Origin: Camillea tinctor
Taxonomy: Eukaryota > Ascomycota > Sordariomycetes > Xylariales > Xylariaceae
Reading direction: 5' to 3'
DNA: 64,000 nt
Assembly: GCA_022578605.1 (NCBI GenBank)
Contig: MU394075.1
Location: 124,001-188,000, forward strand
Positions 11,659 through 23,227 of this stretch are shown here, piece after piece. The position numbers and the translations under genes were made by a program. The first letter of the stretch is position 1. The number at the start of each line of letters is the position of its first letter. The notes below the pieces were generated by a model, which made no database searches, had not been told where the DNA came from, and saw nothing but the letters and a program-made list of their open reading frames with translations.

Positions 11659-13069
11659 GGTGGGAGATGAGTTTTGGAGGGGATAGGTATGCCTAGGGAG
11701 GTAGGTGGGTTATTGGGTGTAAAGAGGAGGGAGAGTTTTACAACTTTCTTTATGCTCCCCCTTTTATGACCCCTTTTAAATATATATAGGTGGATATGCT
11801 TAATACCTAACTTCTCTCTGAAGTCACCAAGGAAAGAAAATCACAATGCTCGCGGTCCAACAATGGATCGTAAGTGTGAAGAAATAACAATAAGAGGCGT
11901 GAGCAATTAGTCCGCTGCCGGATCTTCGCTACCTTTTCCCCTCGGAAACCTATAGCCGAGTTCGCTGTGTTTTACGCCGGACCATTTTTATAGGGTAATC
12001 GTTTAACCAACAGCTCCCGTGCTGACTGTTACTATGCACTCTCCGTGGATGTTCAGCTTAAGACATCATACCTTGACTCGGAGAGTGGGACTTGACGTAG
12101 ACTAGTTACATGTAGCTCGAGTTGTCGATGGTGCAAAATCGCCGGAAATATACGAATTTATAAATCTAGGAAGCTAATCAATCTTCCTAACGTCAAGTTG
12201 GAGGTCTTAAGGGATCTCCGATTTGGACCAATGCCATTGAACAATAGGGTTACTCGTTCCCTGTTTGGTATGCCTCTTTATTATACATTTGCTTCATCCT
12301 TCTCTGATAGTTCAGGTATCTTATTCCCGAAGGCATGTTAATAGAAAAGTTGTATGCGGAAAATTGTCTTTAACTCGGACTTGCTTCAGTGTCTTATGAT
12401 GTGCTAGTATTGCAATGCCGCTGTACATAGTCTCGAATAAGGACACAGAAAGATAGCGGCCACTTTAGAATGGATTGAAGCGTCTTATAACTAGTAAACA
12501 CTTAAAACCGAACTCATTAGAGCAGGAAGAGCCATGTGTCCAACGATCAATTATTAAGTACTTTTGGTATCAACTGAGCAAACCCTACCTACTAAACCTA
12601 TGTACAAGAGCAGAAGTAAACCGACATAGAAATCAGTTTCCGGATCATCTCAAGTCGCGGTCGGGTTGTAATCGTGTAATATCTGTGTTACGCAGCCTCT
12701 TTACCCTTCATCATAATTTAATACCCCAGAGACATAGCAAGTCAGAGCGTGGCTTGAGATATTTCCAATGTACAAGCCGGATGAATTATCATCTAGGGTA
12801 TGAAAGCTCGAATGGAAGAGGTGCATGTATGTTGTATACATGCACGCAGCAGAATGAGCTGACTAACGCAAAAATACAGACTGGTCATACTCATGGGAAT
12901 AGCCGTACTCTCTTCAGAACCCAAGTCTCATAGTAGAGTAGGCACCGTATATTCCACTTAGACGACAGCTGTGGGCAAAGTCGGGATCTGACGCACATCA
13001 TCTCATCATATACCGAAGGCCTAAAATATGTCGACAGAAAGTGTAGTAGCTCTTAGGCTGGCTCGTCAA
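11659..13069. other. Intergenic region
   Basis: This lies between the dehydrogenase start (-) and the RPA34 stop (-). A tiny ATG ORF at 11846 has a Kozak-like context and runs into a GTAAGT at about 11870; splicing to an AG near 11910 would give only about 22 residues. A plus-strand ORF of 152 codons at 12475-12933 has no family resemblance and a chance-like composition. No RNA gene was seen. Confidence 0.45.
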
Positions 13070-14949
13070 TCAGTGTGTCATGCTAATGTAAGAAGGTGGA
13101 GGAACGGGAGTTTCTTGCCCCTCCCGTGTCTTGGTGGATTTGTCCTTGCCCCCTTTTTTGTCTTTCTTATCCTTAGCCTTTGGCGTTGACAGCTTTGATG
13201 AAGTAGAAACCGACGTAGCAGCTATGCGCGACAAGTTTGGTGGTTGAACGGGAGTCTCTTTCTTCCCACTTAGTAACTGTGAGGGGGTAGGAGCAGTCTG
13301 GGTGGACTTGGGTTTCTTCGTTACCACCTTTCCATTGGATTTTGTACTCTTAGCAGCAGAAGAGGGAGGTAGGTCCTCAGCCGCAAGTTTGCGCTTCAAC
13401 GTGCCGTTTGTAGCTTTCGGGATTGACAATGGTAACTCTGGCGCATTTGTCATCTCTACGTCGGACTCAGATTCGGACTCGGACTCGGACTCGCCATCTG
13501 ATGCTGGCGATGATGATTTCGAGTTACTTTCAGATGAAGGCTTTGGAATGGCACTGCGTTGCGGTCCTTCAGTCGCATTTGGTACCTTGGGGTTGGGGAC
13601 ACCAATTGGGGTAAATCGAGGCTTCAACCCCTTAGGTTGCTGCCGAATTGGCTTGGGATGGGGAACGTATTCATTGGAAGCGGTTGCACCGACTTCGCCG
13701 CCGGGGCCGAACTTGGCCATGCGCCGGAGATGTACAGTCGAGTCGATGCCACGGTTGACTGACTTGTCAGCTAGGACAGAAACAGTGTAGGGCGTATGAT
13801 GACTTACGGGAAGTGTACTTATCGCCGCCGTGAGAAGGGATCAGTAGTTGGATTTGCGTGCTCGTCGCATACGGCTCGAGGTCCAATCCATAGTCGTCAC
13901 CATCGTGCTTAAGCAAAGAACCCCCCGAAGTCACCTTAGCAAGGTCGATCTCCATATCCTTCAAGACGGTGATGGGCAGCGATGCTGGTGCAGTGAAGTA
14001 CCATAGTTGCTTGCCTTCTAGGTTCGCATTGCTGAAAAAGTCGGCTACTTCTTTACCGGGATTTTCGGATGAGGCCTTGCGAATCATGAAGTCGGTACCG
14101 TTAAGCCATTGGGGTCGCGCACTGGCAAGTGAATATATACGTGAGCCTTCACCTCTTCCCGAGAGTGCATAAACAACCATGGCTTTCCATAAATAGGACT
14201 TACACTTGGGTGGACGACTCTGCTACAGCATCATCATCATCATCACCACCACCATTGACCCTAGCAATGGCCCTGCTATCACTAGCACTGTCCTTCTTCT
14301 TGTCGTTTTTGCTCTTCAAAGCAGCAGCCTTTGCCGCGTTGTCCGCATTTTCGTCTTCATCCTCGCTGCTGGAAGTCTCGCTAGTGTCGTCGCTGTCTTT
14401 ATCCGATGATGTATCAGCCTTCGCAGGTTGTTGAGTATCCTTCTTGGTGCTGCTTTGGTCTTCGCTCTCACTATCACTGTCGCTGTCACTGTCGCTCGAG
14501 CTCGTGCTCTCGCTTTCACTGTCGCTTTCGTTTTCGGGTTTGGCTGCAGCCTTCTGCTTTGCGACGGGGTCTGATGATGTGGCCTTGTTCAAGCTAGAAC
14601 GAGTAGAAACGGATTCAGAGTCTGAATCGGAACTAGTGGTCTTCTTTATCGCACTTGACTTGGGCTTTGCAGGTGTCAACTTGGTGCCGTTCATCTTAGG
14701 TTCAGCTGCCTTCTTCTTGATGGCGAGCTTTGCCTTCAACTTCTCGCGCTCAGCTTCAACATCACTATCGCTGCCACTGTCACTGTCGCTATCGCTACTA
14801 CTAGAGCTAGAAATGTCGGAGAGGTTTCGGGTATTCAGCGGTTCACGGGAACGGGCCAGGGGTTTGGCAGCAGCTTCAGATTTCTTCTTGTCGCGAATGC
14901 TGCTGTACATGGTGTCGAGAGACCCACGAGCGAACTTTCCTTTCGCCAT
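13070..14949 (-). CDS. RPA34: DNA-directed RNA polymerase I subunit A34 (RPA34/A34.5)
   Basis: Three exons: 14949-14204, 14121-13808 and 13758-13070, 582 residues. The Pol I-specific A34.5 subunit dimerises with A49 and works in nucleolar rRNA transcription. The start ATGGCGAAAGG sits in an ACC-ATGG context. The N-terminal about 240 residues are a Ser/Asp/Glu and Lys-rich disordered region. The middle exon has the family core LEGKQLWYFTAPASLPITVL followed by GGSLLKHDGDDYGL. Exon 3 has HPKPIRQQPKGLKPRFTPIG, which matches the family's QVKGLKMRFTPTG-type segment, then a Lys/Ser-rich tail. Intron 2 is very short. I chose 49 nt ending at TCAG behind a CTGAC branch site; an alternative CTAG acceptor would give only 37 nt and four more residues. 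It is head to head with GRC3. Confidence 0.85.
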
Positions 14950-15703
14950 GGTGAAGAAGGGGGACCTGCAGTTCAGGTACGTGCTAGGTAGGCAGATAGA
15001 TATTGATGTGAGTATTGGTACTGGTACTGGTATTGGTATTGGGTATTGGGTATGGTTGTGGTTGTGATGTTTTTTCAAGTCAAAAAGTAAGAAGTAAAAA
15101 GTAGAGAAAAAAGGTAGAAAAATAAAGGTGGAGGTGAATGTGGAGGTTGAGGTGGAGAGGGGGAGAGAGGGAAGTTAAATGTAGAGGATGTAGAGGTAGA
15201 AATGAAGGAAAGTGGTTAAGGTTATGGTTGTGGTCGTGGTTGCTGCCGTTGCGCAGAAGTTGTTGCGCTCATGGTGAATTTTTCTTTTCTTTTTTTTTTT
15301 TCCTTCTTTCCTTTTTTTGGAGGTGTAGGTGGAGTCAATTGGACGCGCTTCCCCCCCCAATTGATCTTCACGCGACAGTATATCCATGTACCTCCCCAGC
15401 TACCTATGCACCTACCAGATCTCTAGTAACTCTAATCCGACTCTGTCTGCACTGACTTCAGCGCCCTCCAGTAAGAACAACCTTCAAGATCCCTGCTAAG
15501 CCAACCCCCGGTAAAGCTAAATTTTTCTCTTATCTTTTGGTCTCTCTGTCTCTTTAACCCACGACTAACAAGATGTACCTGCCGGGTACTCCTGTACCTA
15601 TCAAATGCACCTAAAATTTATAGCACTTAAAACTTTGACCAGTTCCATACAAACAACCATATAGACATCACATATTACATCTTCAGTATTATAATACCAA
15701 GTC
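14950..15703. promoter_or_regulatory. Bidirectional promoter region of RPA34 and GRC3
   Basis: This 754-nt segment separates two divergent start codons and must serve both genes. It contains a GGTATT/GGTACT-type short tandem repeat at about 15012-15055, G/A-rich sequence at 15110-15200 and a T-rich tract at about 15281-15320. No specific factor site was assigned. Confidence 0.7.
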
Positions 15704-18203
15704 ATGGCCACTTCAAGCAAGAGGAGAAAAATCAACACTGCAGAGCCACCCTCTCAGCGTAAGTACTTACCTCCTCATTCATATTAACATAGATATATAT
15801 GACCAAAACTTATACTTAAATTTATTCATTAATAACTCTTCATTAGCTATAAGTGCTTTTGCTCTGAGGAAGAGGTTGCTCGCTGAGCCGAGCCCTGTAA
15901 CAGCACCTCCATTAGATCAGCCTGAGGAGACTATATCACCTGTCAACGGCCCTACCAAAGAAGAAAAAACAAGAACTTCATCCTCAACCCCCAGAAGGCT
16001 CAGAAAGACTCGGTCCGCTCAGCCGTCATCACCAGGAGAGGATATATCGTCAAATAACACCAAGAAGACACCAGAAATCCCGAACCTCCCTGAAGAGTCT
16101 AAAATTGGTTCTCATGAATCTTTAGCGCCCGTGAGGAGTCCCTCCCTTCCTATAGATAATATCGAAGCCCCTGCAGAAACGTCTATCGTTCAATTTTCGA
16201 GCTTCAGACCTTCCAAGAAAAATTACCAACAAAAGAAAGGGGGAAATGTGCTCATCAAACTCACCGACGGAGAAGTAAGTATATGCTCTCATTTTACATT
16301 TAAAAACATATACTTACCCTATATTTCATAGCGTCTTGTGATCCTCGGTAGTTATGGCATACGCATAGATTCTGGAGAGGTCACTATTGTCGGTGCAACC
16401 CTACGACCATCGAAAGACATCCACTGGGTTAATGCACCGCACTGTCATGCCCTACCAGTGATCAGATGTTCAGAAGATGCTGTCTTAGAGTTAAGTTCCC
16501 ATCCAGGTGCCGACAGTTTGCGACAACTAGGGAAACTTTCGCCCCAATTCGGGAGACTGTGGAACGAGACATCCGAGTCGTCGTTCCAAATTGTGAGTTC
16601 CCCGAGCGGAGAGTTGGCAATTTCAGAAGAAAACTGACAGATTCAGCTATACTCGTCAGAGGATGGCCCAAGGCGAACCTCACTACAAGATCTCGTTTCG
16701 CCTCCTGAGTGGAATAGAGAAATAGCCAAGTTGCTCACCAAATCTAATATTAAACCCTTATCCGTAATGGTTACAGGGCCGAAATCTTCTGGGAAATCAA
16801 CATTTGGCAAGCTACTAGCAAACCGCCTCGTGACGAATCCATCGACTGTTTCGAAACGACGGGAACCTCAGGCAGTAGCTATTCTTGACCTCGATCCTGG
16901 TCAACCTGAATACTGTGTTGCCGGCCAGATGGCCCTGGTTCTTTTGACAGAACCAGTCTTAGAACCTTCGTTTTGTCACCCGCTTCCTACATCCGGATGC
17001 CGGATAATCCGGTCGCATGCCTTAGCATCAGTGTCTCCTGCCTCAGATCACGAACTCTACATCGAGGCTGCCACCGATCTAATTACCCATTACCAGAACA
17101 TCCTAGCTTCTTATCCATTAATAATCAATACCCCTGGATGGATTCAGGGCACTGGTCTAGAGTTGCTCACTTCTCTCATCACTAACCTGCGTCCTTCTAC
17201 GGTAGTATACATGTCTCAAGCAGGCCCCGTCGAGACAGTAGAGTCTCTACAAGAAGCCTGCAAGACAAGTGACTTCTCTACCCTTCCATCCCAGACCATC
17301 CAGTATGTGTCGCGAACTGCTGCGCATCTACGTTCCATGCAAACCCAGTCATACTTCCACGCAGAACCAAAGAGTAGTAACAATGATAAGTACAGTTTAC
17401 AATGGTTTACAAAACCCTTAACCAATGTACCGCCATGGCAGGTTAAGTATAAGGGTGAAGACTGTGGAATATTCGGAATAATGTGCTACGATTACCAGAC
17501 AACACCAGGCCTGCTAGCAGATGCTATCAATGGCACGATTCTCGCCGCCGTCGAAGTCGAGAACCCGAAAGCATTCCGGGAACACGAAGGCCAGAATAGA
17601 AATGCGAAGGAAAAAGACAATGAGGATATGGTAGACGCAAGCATGGAACTCGATGATGATCAATCAGAGCAGGCAACGCTGCCGTCCCTGCCTCATCTCC
17701 AAAAGAACATAACAATCCGAACTCCCGAGGGCATACCCTTTATTGAGACCTCCCGCGGCACGACTCTAGATCCGCGATACTCTCAATCTCTGGGTCTAGT
17801 CCTAATTCGTGGAATCGATGTCAACAACGGACTCCTCCATATATTAACCCCTATATCGCCGGAGAGGATCGCCGAAGTCAGCGCCAGAGGAGGGGAGATC
17901 GTCCTCGTCAGTGGAAAATTCGACCCCCCCAGCTGGGCTTACACGGAAGAACTCTACTACCGCTCCCAAGCTGAGGAAGGGGGCAGTACCACCGTCCCTA
18001 CCGATGTGATGGACGTTGATGAGAGTGGTGGGGATGGCTCGTCATCCGACGATTCCGACAGTGATGAAGTTGGAAAGGCCCTTATTGAAGCCGGTCTAAC
18101 CCCGTGGATTGAAGTGCTCCCCGGAAATCGGAAGCGGGGGGCTGGATCAAAGGTCCTGAGGGTGAGGCGAGATCTGGGGAGGTCGGGAAATGTGCATGAC
18201 TAA
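15704..18203 (+). CDS. GRC3: Polynucleotide 5'-hydroxyl-kinase Grc3
   Basis: Four exons: 15704-15758, 15847-16274, 16332-16592 and 16647-18203, 766 residues. Grc3/NOL9 phosphorylates 5'-OH RNA ends during ITS2 processing of pre-rRNA with Las1, and is linked to Pol I termination. The start ATGGCCACTTCAAGCAAGAG opens a short basic exon. Walker A is VTGPKSSGKSTF (about residues 290-301) and the Walker-B-like stretch is AILDLDPGQPEY. INTPGWIQGTGLELL is the conserved Clp1/Grc3 motif. The lead-in GERLVILGSYGIRI forms by splicing exons 2 and 3. The last intron can end at CTGACAG or six nt later at ATTCAG; I used the later one because CTGAC looks like the branch site. A disordered acidic segment lies near residues 720-740. 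Confidence 0.92.
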
Positions 18204-19507
18204 GGATAGGGGCTAGGAACTGGAACCCGCGCATTGATGGTCATAGCAAAAGTATTTTGAGGAATCTGTGTAAAGTAGTATCTACGATATTTTTGGAGAA
18301 CTAGAATACGTAGATAGCTACATTCCTTGTTATGTCCATTGTGAATATCAAGGGAGGCTCTTACTAGAGGAGTGTGCTTAATGTTATGGCGCACGCCCTG
18401 CATAGGAGTGAAATGAGGTTGTTACTACCCTAGAAACTAGCACTATCGGGATACGCTATTGTAGCTCATATAGATAGGCTCTGTATCTAGTAATCACTCG
18501 CTTTCAGGATTTCTATCACATATATCACATTAAACATATTCACTTCCTCCAACATCTAGCTGAAACGCAATATATGAATTTAACAAGTTTATCAATTTCT
18601 TCATATAACTAAGAGACTATAATTCCACCGGCTACCTAGTTGGTTAGATCAAAACCAAACGATATCTATTCTTAGAAAGGGGTCTTTCGACAGTTCCGAC
18701 GCTCCCGACCCTCCAGTAGATCTAATCTCTGCAGCCACATGGCTCTTACAACGACCTGGTCTGCCAGGAGGCATAATTGTTACGAACATCAATAGAATCA
18801 CCTATGTTATTATCACGTACACCACGCCGCATCTGATGTCATATCATTACATCAAAGTATTGATGATAAAAGCATGGGGGCTAAAAGTGCAGGAGATCAG
18901 TTAGGTAGATTATCTAGTACATCAATATAGGTGAGTTATATACCTAGGTAGTATTAGTAGAAAGTAGCAGGAAGATCGACACCATCCAGGGCTTGTCCAC
19001 ATAATTTGTGAGTATAGCTGCTGCTATTCTAAGCTTAAAAGGATCCGCAAGAGTCCATCCGATACATGCCTAACCAGGCCTATTTATGGCTACCTACGTA
19101 GGTATTGCGGGTTGGTGGTGCACCGCACCTCAACGTGTTGGGTCACCACTGCTGTCGACGAATAACTACCTAAAGGGGCAAGAGTAGCCACATAGATATA
19201 TGGCTGGGACTTTTATAAGAGACGTGGTAATACGGCGACATCTTAACACAGAAATTAGTTCAGTAATCTGATGGTGAGAGGTGGTGGGTTAGCTAAATAT
19301 AGTTCAGGTGTACCTATTGAGACAAAGTTATGGCCGTATGTAAGGGAGACACGCAATACTTCACTCACCATCTAAACTATGTTAGTAAAGCCAACTTAGA
19401 TATAGGGGTCAATTTGTGTCTACATCAATAACAGTACTGAAGGGAATATAAGGCTATTCAGTGGGACAATCTTTTAACAACCTGCGTCCAATAAGGATAG
19501 TGATCCG
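18204..19507. other. Intergenic region downstream of GRC3
   Basis: 1.3 kb with no coding pattern on either strand. It is AT-rich with many TACCTA/TAGGTA words and should include the GRC3 3' UTR. No element was recognised. Confidence 0.55.
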
Positions 19508-19578
19508 GCATCAGTGGTTTAGTGGTAAAATCCATCGTTGCCATCGATGGGCCCCGCGTTCGATTCGCGGCTGATGCA
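19508..19578 (+). tRNA. tRNA-Gly (anticodon GCC)
   Basis: The 71-nt cloverleaf folds by eye. The acceptor arms GCATCAG and CTGATGC pair fully, followed by discriminator A. The D-arm contains GTGGTTTAGTGGTAAAAT, which serves as the A box. The anticodon loop TTGCCAT is closed by CCATCG/CGATGG, and the anticodon GCC is at 19540-19542. The T-arm has GCGTTCGATTCGC, the B box. There is no intron. Confidence 0.97.
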
Positions 19579-19588
19579 ATGACTTCAA

Positions 19589-19594
19589 TTTTTT
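19589..19594 (+). terminator. RNA polymerase III terminator
   Basis: A run of six T on the non-template strand begins 11 nt after the tRNA-Gly 3' end, the standard Pol III stop signal. Confidence 0.85.
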
Positions 19595-20110
19595 GCATTT
19601 ATTCCTGCTGGACTTGGATGTAGTACAATGAATGCTTATTATATATAATTGCATTTTCTTTATTTTATTTTTTTCCTCGTCTAGTATCCTACCTACCTAT
19701 TTCCTTTTTTTAGCTGTTGGGTCAGAAACTATCATATACACTACGATTTAATTTTCCCTTATGAAAATACTGATATCGACAATCTTTGTAGATAGAGTGT
19801 ATATGCATGTAAACACTGTTTGAGTACTAAAGTGGGACTTTTAAGTGGATCATAGTATTGGATCGGTCGATCGGTGTTTTTCTTAATTCTTACACTAATT
19901 CAAACAAGGCTCAGAGCTTTTGGGGTGATACTTCAAAGTTCCCTACACACCATCTCCAACACGCGACATAGCAAATGAATTATTAATGTTCAGGCATATC
20001 GATCTACTCCAACCAAACGAGTTCTCCCAATATTATTAAGCCTTGCGCCAAAAAGGGGAACCCCTTTTTTTATTATTACAAAGTCTTCGACTAGGAATTC
20101 CGGGCTAGAT
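19595..20110. promoter_or_regulatory. Upstream region of PML1 with STRE-like palindrome
   Basis: 516 nt between the tRNA gene and the PML1 start. At 20050-20069 there is a perfect inverted repeat, AAAAAGGGG-AA-CCCCTTTTT, about 40 nt before the ATG. It places an AGGGG and a CCCCT (the core of the yeast stress-response element) back to back. Whether it is bound by anything is inference. Confidence 0.5.
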
Positions 20111-21160
20111 ATGGACTTAGATGTGTCTCCAGACCGGGCAAGGCGCCCTTTAGATACCGACAAGGACGAGCCTCGTCGCCACCATGACTCCGATCGCGGT
20201 CGGTCGAATCAAGATTCTCGCCGTGATAAGTCCCACAGACACCGAGACAGAAGAAGCAGGTCTAGAGAGCGGAGGCGACATCGGCGGTCAAGATCCCCAA
20301 CCGATTCGCGCCAACCATCACCTTCCAGAGACCGGGACCGGGACCGTGGTCGTGACCGAGACAGAGATAGAGGGAGGGAACACAGGAGCCGTCGTCATTC
20401 ACGCGACTACGACAAACATGGAGAAATGGAAAAGGAAAAGGAAAAAGAAAAAGAAAGAGGAGGCGAAAGGCAAAAGGAAAGGGAAAAGGAATCCCATCGC
20501 TCTCGGGCGTCCAGAGACCAGCACCGCCATCGGGATCAGGATAGAAGGGACAGAGACAGAGACAAGGATAGGGACAGAGAGAAGGACAAACAAGTTGTGA
20601 AGCGTAACGGTCCCCTACCCTCCCAGGCTGATTCGTTTGCTATCACCAATGGCGAGGAGCCACCCAAGCCCAAAGAGAAACCCAACTTTGGCAACACGGG
20701 CGCACTGGCTGCCGCCTCAAACTCGGTCGTCCAATCAGACGGCTCTACTATCGTCCTCAAGTATCATGAGCCCCCCGAAGCACGCAAACCCTCGCCTAAG
20801 GATCAGTGGAAGTTGTTTGTGTTCAAAGGGGACCAGATCATCGACACTGTCCCTCTCAGCAGCCGCAGTTGCTGGCTCGTTGGCAGAGAATTGGCCATCG
20901 TGGACCTGGCTGCTGAACATCCCAGTATAAGTAAACAACATGCCGTCATCCAATTCCGCTACCTCGAGAAGCGCAACGAATACGGTGACAAGATTGGCAA
21001 GGTTAAACCGTACCTCATCGACCTCGAGAGCGCCAATGGTACCAAGCTCAACTCGAAAAAGGTACCCGACAGCCGATATCTCGAACTCAGAGACAAGGAC
21101 ATGATCCAGTTTGGCGAGAGCACCAGAGAATACGTGCTCATGCTCGCACCGAAGGAGTGA
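20111..21160 (+). CDS. PML1: FHA-domain pre-mRNA splicing/retention protein (Pml1/SNIP1 family)
   Basis: Single exon of 349 residues. The family (yeast Pml1 of the RES complex, human SNIP1, plant DAWDLE) binds phosphothreonine through an FHA domain and acts in pre-mRNA splicing and retention in the nucleus. The first about 170 residues are an Arg/Asp/Glu/Ser-rich tract (RDRDRDRGRDRDRD, EKEKEKEKERGGE), longer than in yeast and typical of SNIP1. The FHA domain occupies about residues 235-345. WLVGRE, the SISKQHAVIQF loop, and then YLIDLESANGTKLN supply the Arg, Ser, His and Asn expected for phosphopeptide binding. Before it, LKYHEPPEARKPSPKDQWKL is the characteristic lead-in. The start lies 41 nt after a STRE-like palindrome. 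Confidence 0.92.
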   Translation: MDLDVSPDRARRPLDTDKDEPRRHHDSDRGRSNQDSRRDKSHRHRDRRSRSRERRRHRRSRSPTDSRQPSPSRDRDRDRGRDRDRDRGREHRSRRHSRDYDKHGEMEKEKEKEKERGGERQKEREKESHRSRASRDQHRHRDQDRRDRDRDKDRDREKDKQVVKRNGPLPSQADSFAITNGEEPPKPKEKPNFGNTGALAAASNSVVQSDGSTIVLKYHEPPEARKPSPKDQWKLFVFKGDQIIDTVPLSSRSCWLVGRELAIVDLAAEHPSISKQHAVIQFRYLEKRNEYGDKIGKVKPYLIDLESANGTKLNSKKVPDSRYLELRDKDMIQFGESTREYVLMLAPKE

Positions 21161-22988
21161 ACGACCTGAGGCTCCTACACTACACTAGATCCTGAGCCCC
21201 TGAGCCTTGGCTGAACCTGCGCCACCTAGAACCACGTCACACCCTCCATGCCCTCCATACCCTGCATACCCTCCAAGATACTCTCCTGTTCTGGAACTAG
21301 GGAACTAGGTAGACGTAGATATTAGGGTGCCTGCCAAGCCATGACGCACGGCATAGTAGAAGGCGAACTTTGTCTTGCCCCAGACTTGTTCGGATGCCCA
21401 TCACTTTTTCCCTTTTTACGCTTTGCGCTAGTTCTACCAGCTACCCAAACCTCGCGACTTCTCTCGGAGGAGGGAATGGAAAAGGGAGGCTATACTCGGT
21501 TGTGAGTCAACGAGAAAGCGGTGTTTCAAGCCGCGTATACCTACTTCAGTTTATTTGGGACAAACACGTTCCCTGCAGCTGGGTATAGATAGATATTTGG
21601 GGCGCACATGTCTCGAACTAGGGCGGCTACCGAAGGCCGATGTGGGGAATTTCTAGGCCATTGTCGCCACCCGATTAATACGAATAATGGTTTGAAGCTG
21701 GCTACGAGACCGCGATTACGAGATATGATATTTGCCCATGGTGTTTTCGCGGTTTGTCAAGCGGGTAATACCTGTTCGACCTCAATGACGTCGCACCTAA
21801 AGTTTCCTCCCCCCTTTAGGTCAGACATGTGACAGACGAGTAGAAACAAGTAGTTCCTGCAACGCCCCTACGTAAAGAAAGCGAGGATGGTGGTTGGTCC
21901 TCGTCGAAGTGTAGCTTGTGACAAGCTGGTGTCGATGATTGGCCAGACACTTAACCTTCTCTAACCGCCCTGTCGAACATGAGTTATCAATGTCGCTCCT
22001 ATCATATGACCGTAGCAGCACTTTTTGGGCTTGCGGAGTCCTCGGTTAAGAGAGTGAAAGAGAAAAAAGAGAAGGAGGGTGGGAGGAATAGAGTGTCCCG
22101 CTCTTTTTGGATTTGCTTTTGGTAGAAATGGCAACTCAAGCGAACGGGACCGATCAGTCATATGAGGGACCCGCTTACTTCTCATGGTTGTCGAGGTTGA
22201 TCGTTAATCTAGCAGTTATAATTGGTAGTTATGGTCTTATGGGAGAGAAGAAAATCGAGAGATGACAAAGTGAAGTTGTTCTTTTATTTTTTTTTGGTTT
22301 TGTAAAAGAGGAAAAAAAAAAAAAGAGATCTGAGCCTTCTTACATAAACTAAACAAAATGCACTTTTCAGGTACTACCGTATTTTGATTTGGTATGAATC
22401 AGTTCAGTTCAGCTCAGGTTCTGAGATGGTATTGTGGTTGAAACGCCGTGAGGCCAACCATTTGCCATTCAACCTACATAGTATACACCCTACCCTACAC
22501 CACTCACGAAGAACTACTAAGTACACTAAGAACCAGGGGTTTCGCCTAGCCACAGCCACTGGGACACCCCTGCGATTCCTCCCGCTATGCCCGCACGGCA
22601 CTGCACTGCATAGCGGGGGTGTATGACATACTTAATGTATGTAACTCTACCACATATATGTAAATAGGTAGTAAAGTTAAGGTACTTGGTAGTGTACATA
22701 CACTGCTTACTACCACCTCACTCTAAGTCCTCTCTTATTTCCTTTTTTGGAAACACAAGTTATCTTTTAACTCTATATCTAGTTAGTGTAATCGTGTATC
22801 GTGTATCGTATACATAAGGTTAACCTCATACCTAGGATAATCCTTTCAGCCCTAGACTAGTTATAGTTACAAGAAGTCTTGGGAAGTTAAGCTTAGAAGT
22901 TAATGCTGTGATCGTGCAACTTTTTGGGAGGGTTGGTGACCGACCACATGCACACCCATCCACCAGACTTAAAGCAACCCACACCTTA

Positions 22989-23069
22989 CTACCAGCAGAT
23001 GAGCTAATAGAAAGATACCAATAGCGCTCATAGGAATCGAACCTACACTTACTATTAAACTCGCCAAGT
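22989..23069 (-). repeat. tRNA-like repeat, copy 1
   Basis: This about 80-nt unit is near-identical to copy 2. The differences seen are an extra CAG near the left end and a T/A substitution (CACTTACT versus CACTAACT). On the minus strand it contains GGTTCGATTCC (23043-23033), a perfect Pol III B box. The flanking GTAGG/CCTAT can form a five-pair T-stem, followed by GAGCGCT. No complete cloverleaf forms within the unit. Confidence 0.75.
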
Positions 23070-23153
23070 AGTCCACAGCCACAAGTGTGCGCCCACGCAT
23101 CCAAAGTATAAGAACAGAAAACTTAAAAACGAACAGAAAACAATGGACACTCC

Positions 23154-23227
23154 CGGGACTGAACACTCAACCTTGCGATGAGACAGCAACACTTGTGGAC
23201 TATGAGCGCTACCAGATGAGCTAATAG
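23154..23227 (-). repeat. Decayed tRNA-like segment (A-box and B-box resemblance)
   Basis: Read on the minus strand, TTAGCTCATCTGGTAGCGC resembles a tRNA D-arm/A box. TCGCAAGGTTGAGTGTTCAG, some 35-40 nt further on, resembles the variable loop and T-arm of an elongator tRNA-Met. The B box is imperfect (GTTCAGTCC) and the acceptor arms do not pair, so this is a pseudogene or SINE-type fragment, not a functional tRNA. Confidence 0.45.

Noticed and set aside
12475..12933. 152-codon ORF in the spacer before RPA34
   Set aside because: No recognisable domain, chance-like composition, TA-rich surroundings and no splice partners.
14444..15067. 207-codon plus-strand ORF with Leu-Ser repeats
   Set aside because: It is the antisense image of the Ser/Asp-rich N-terminus of RPA34.
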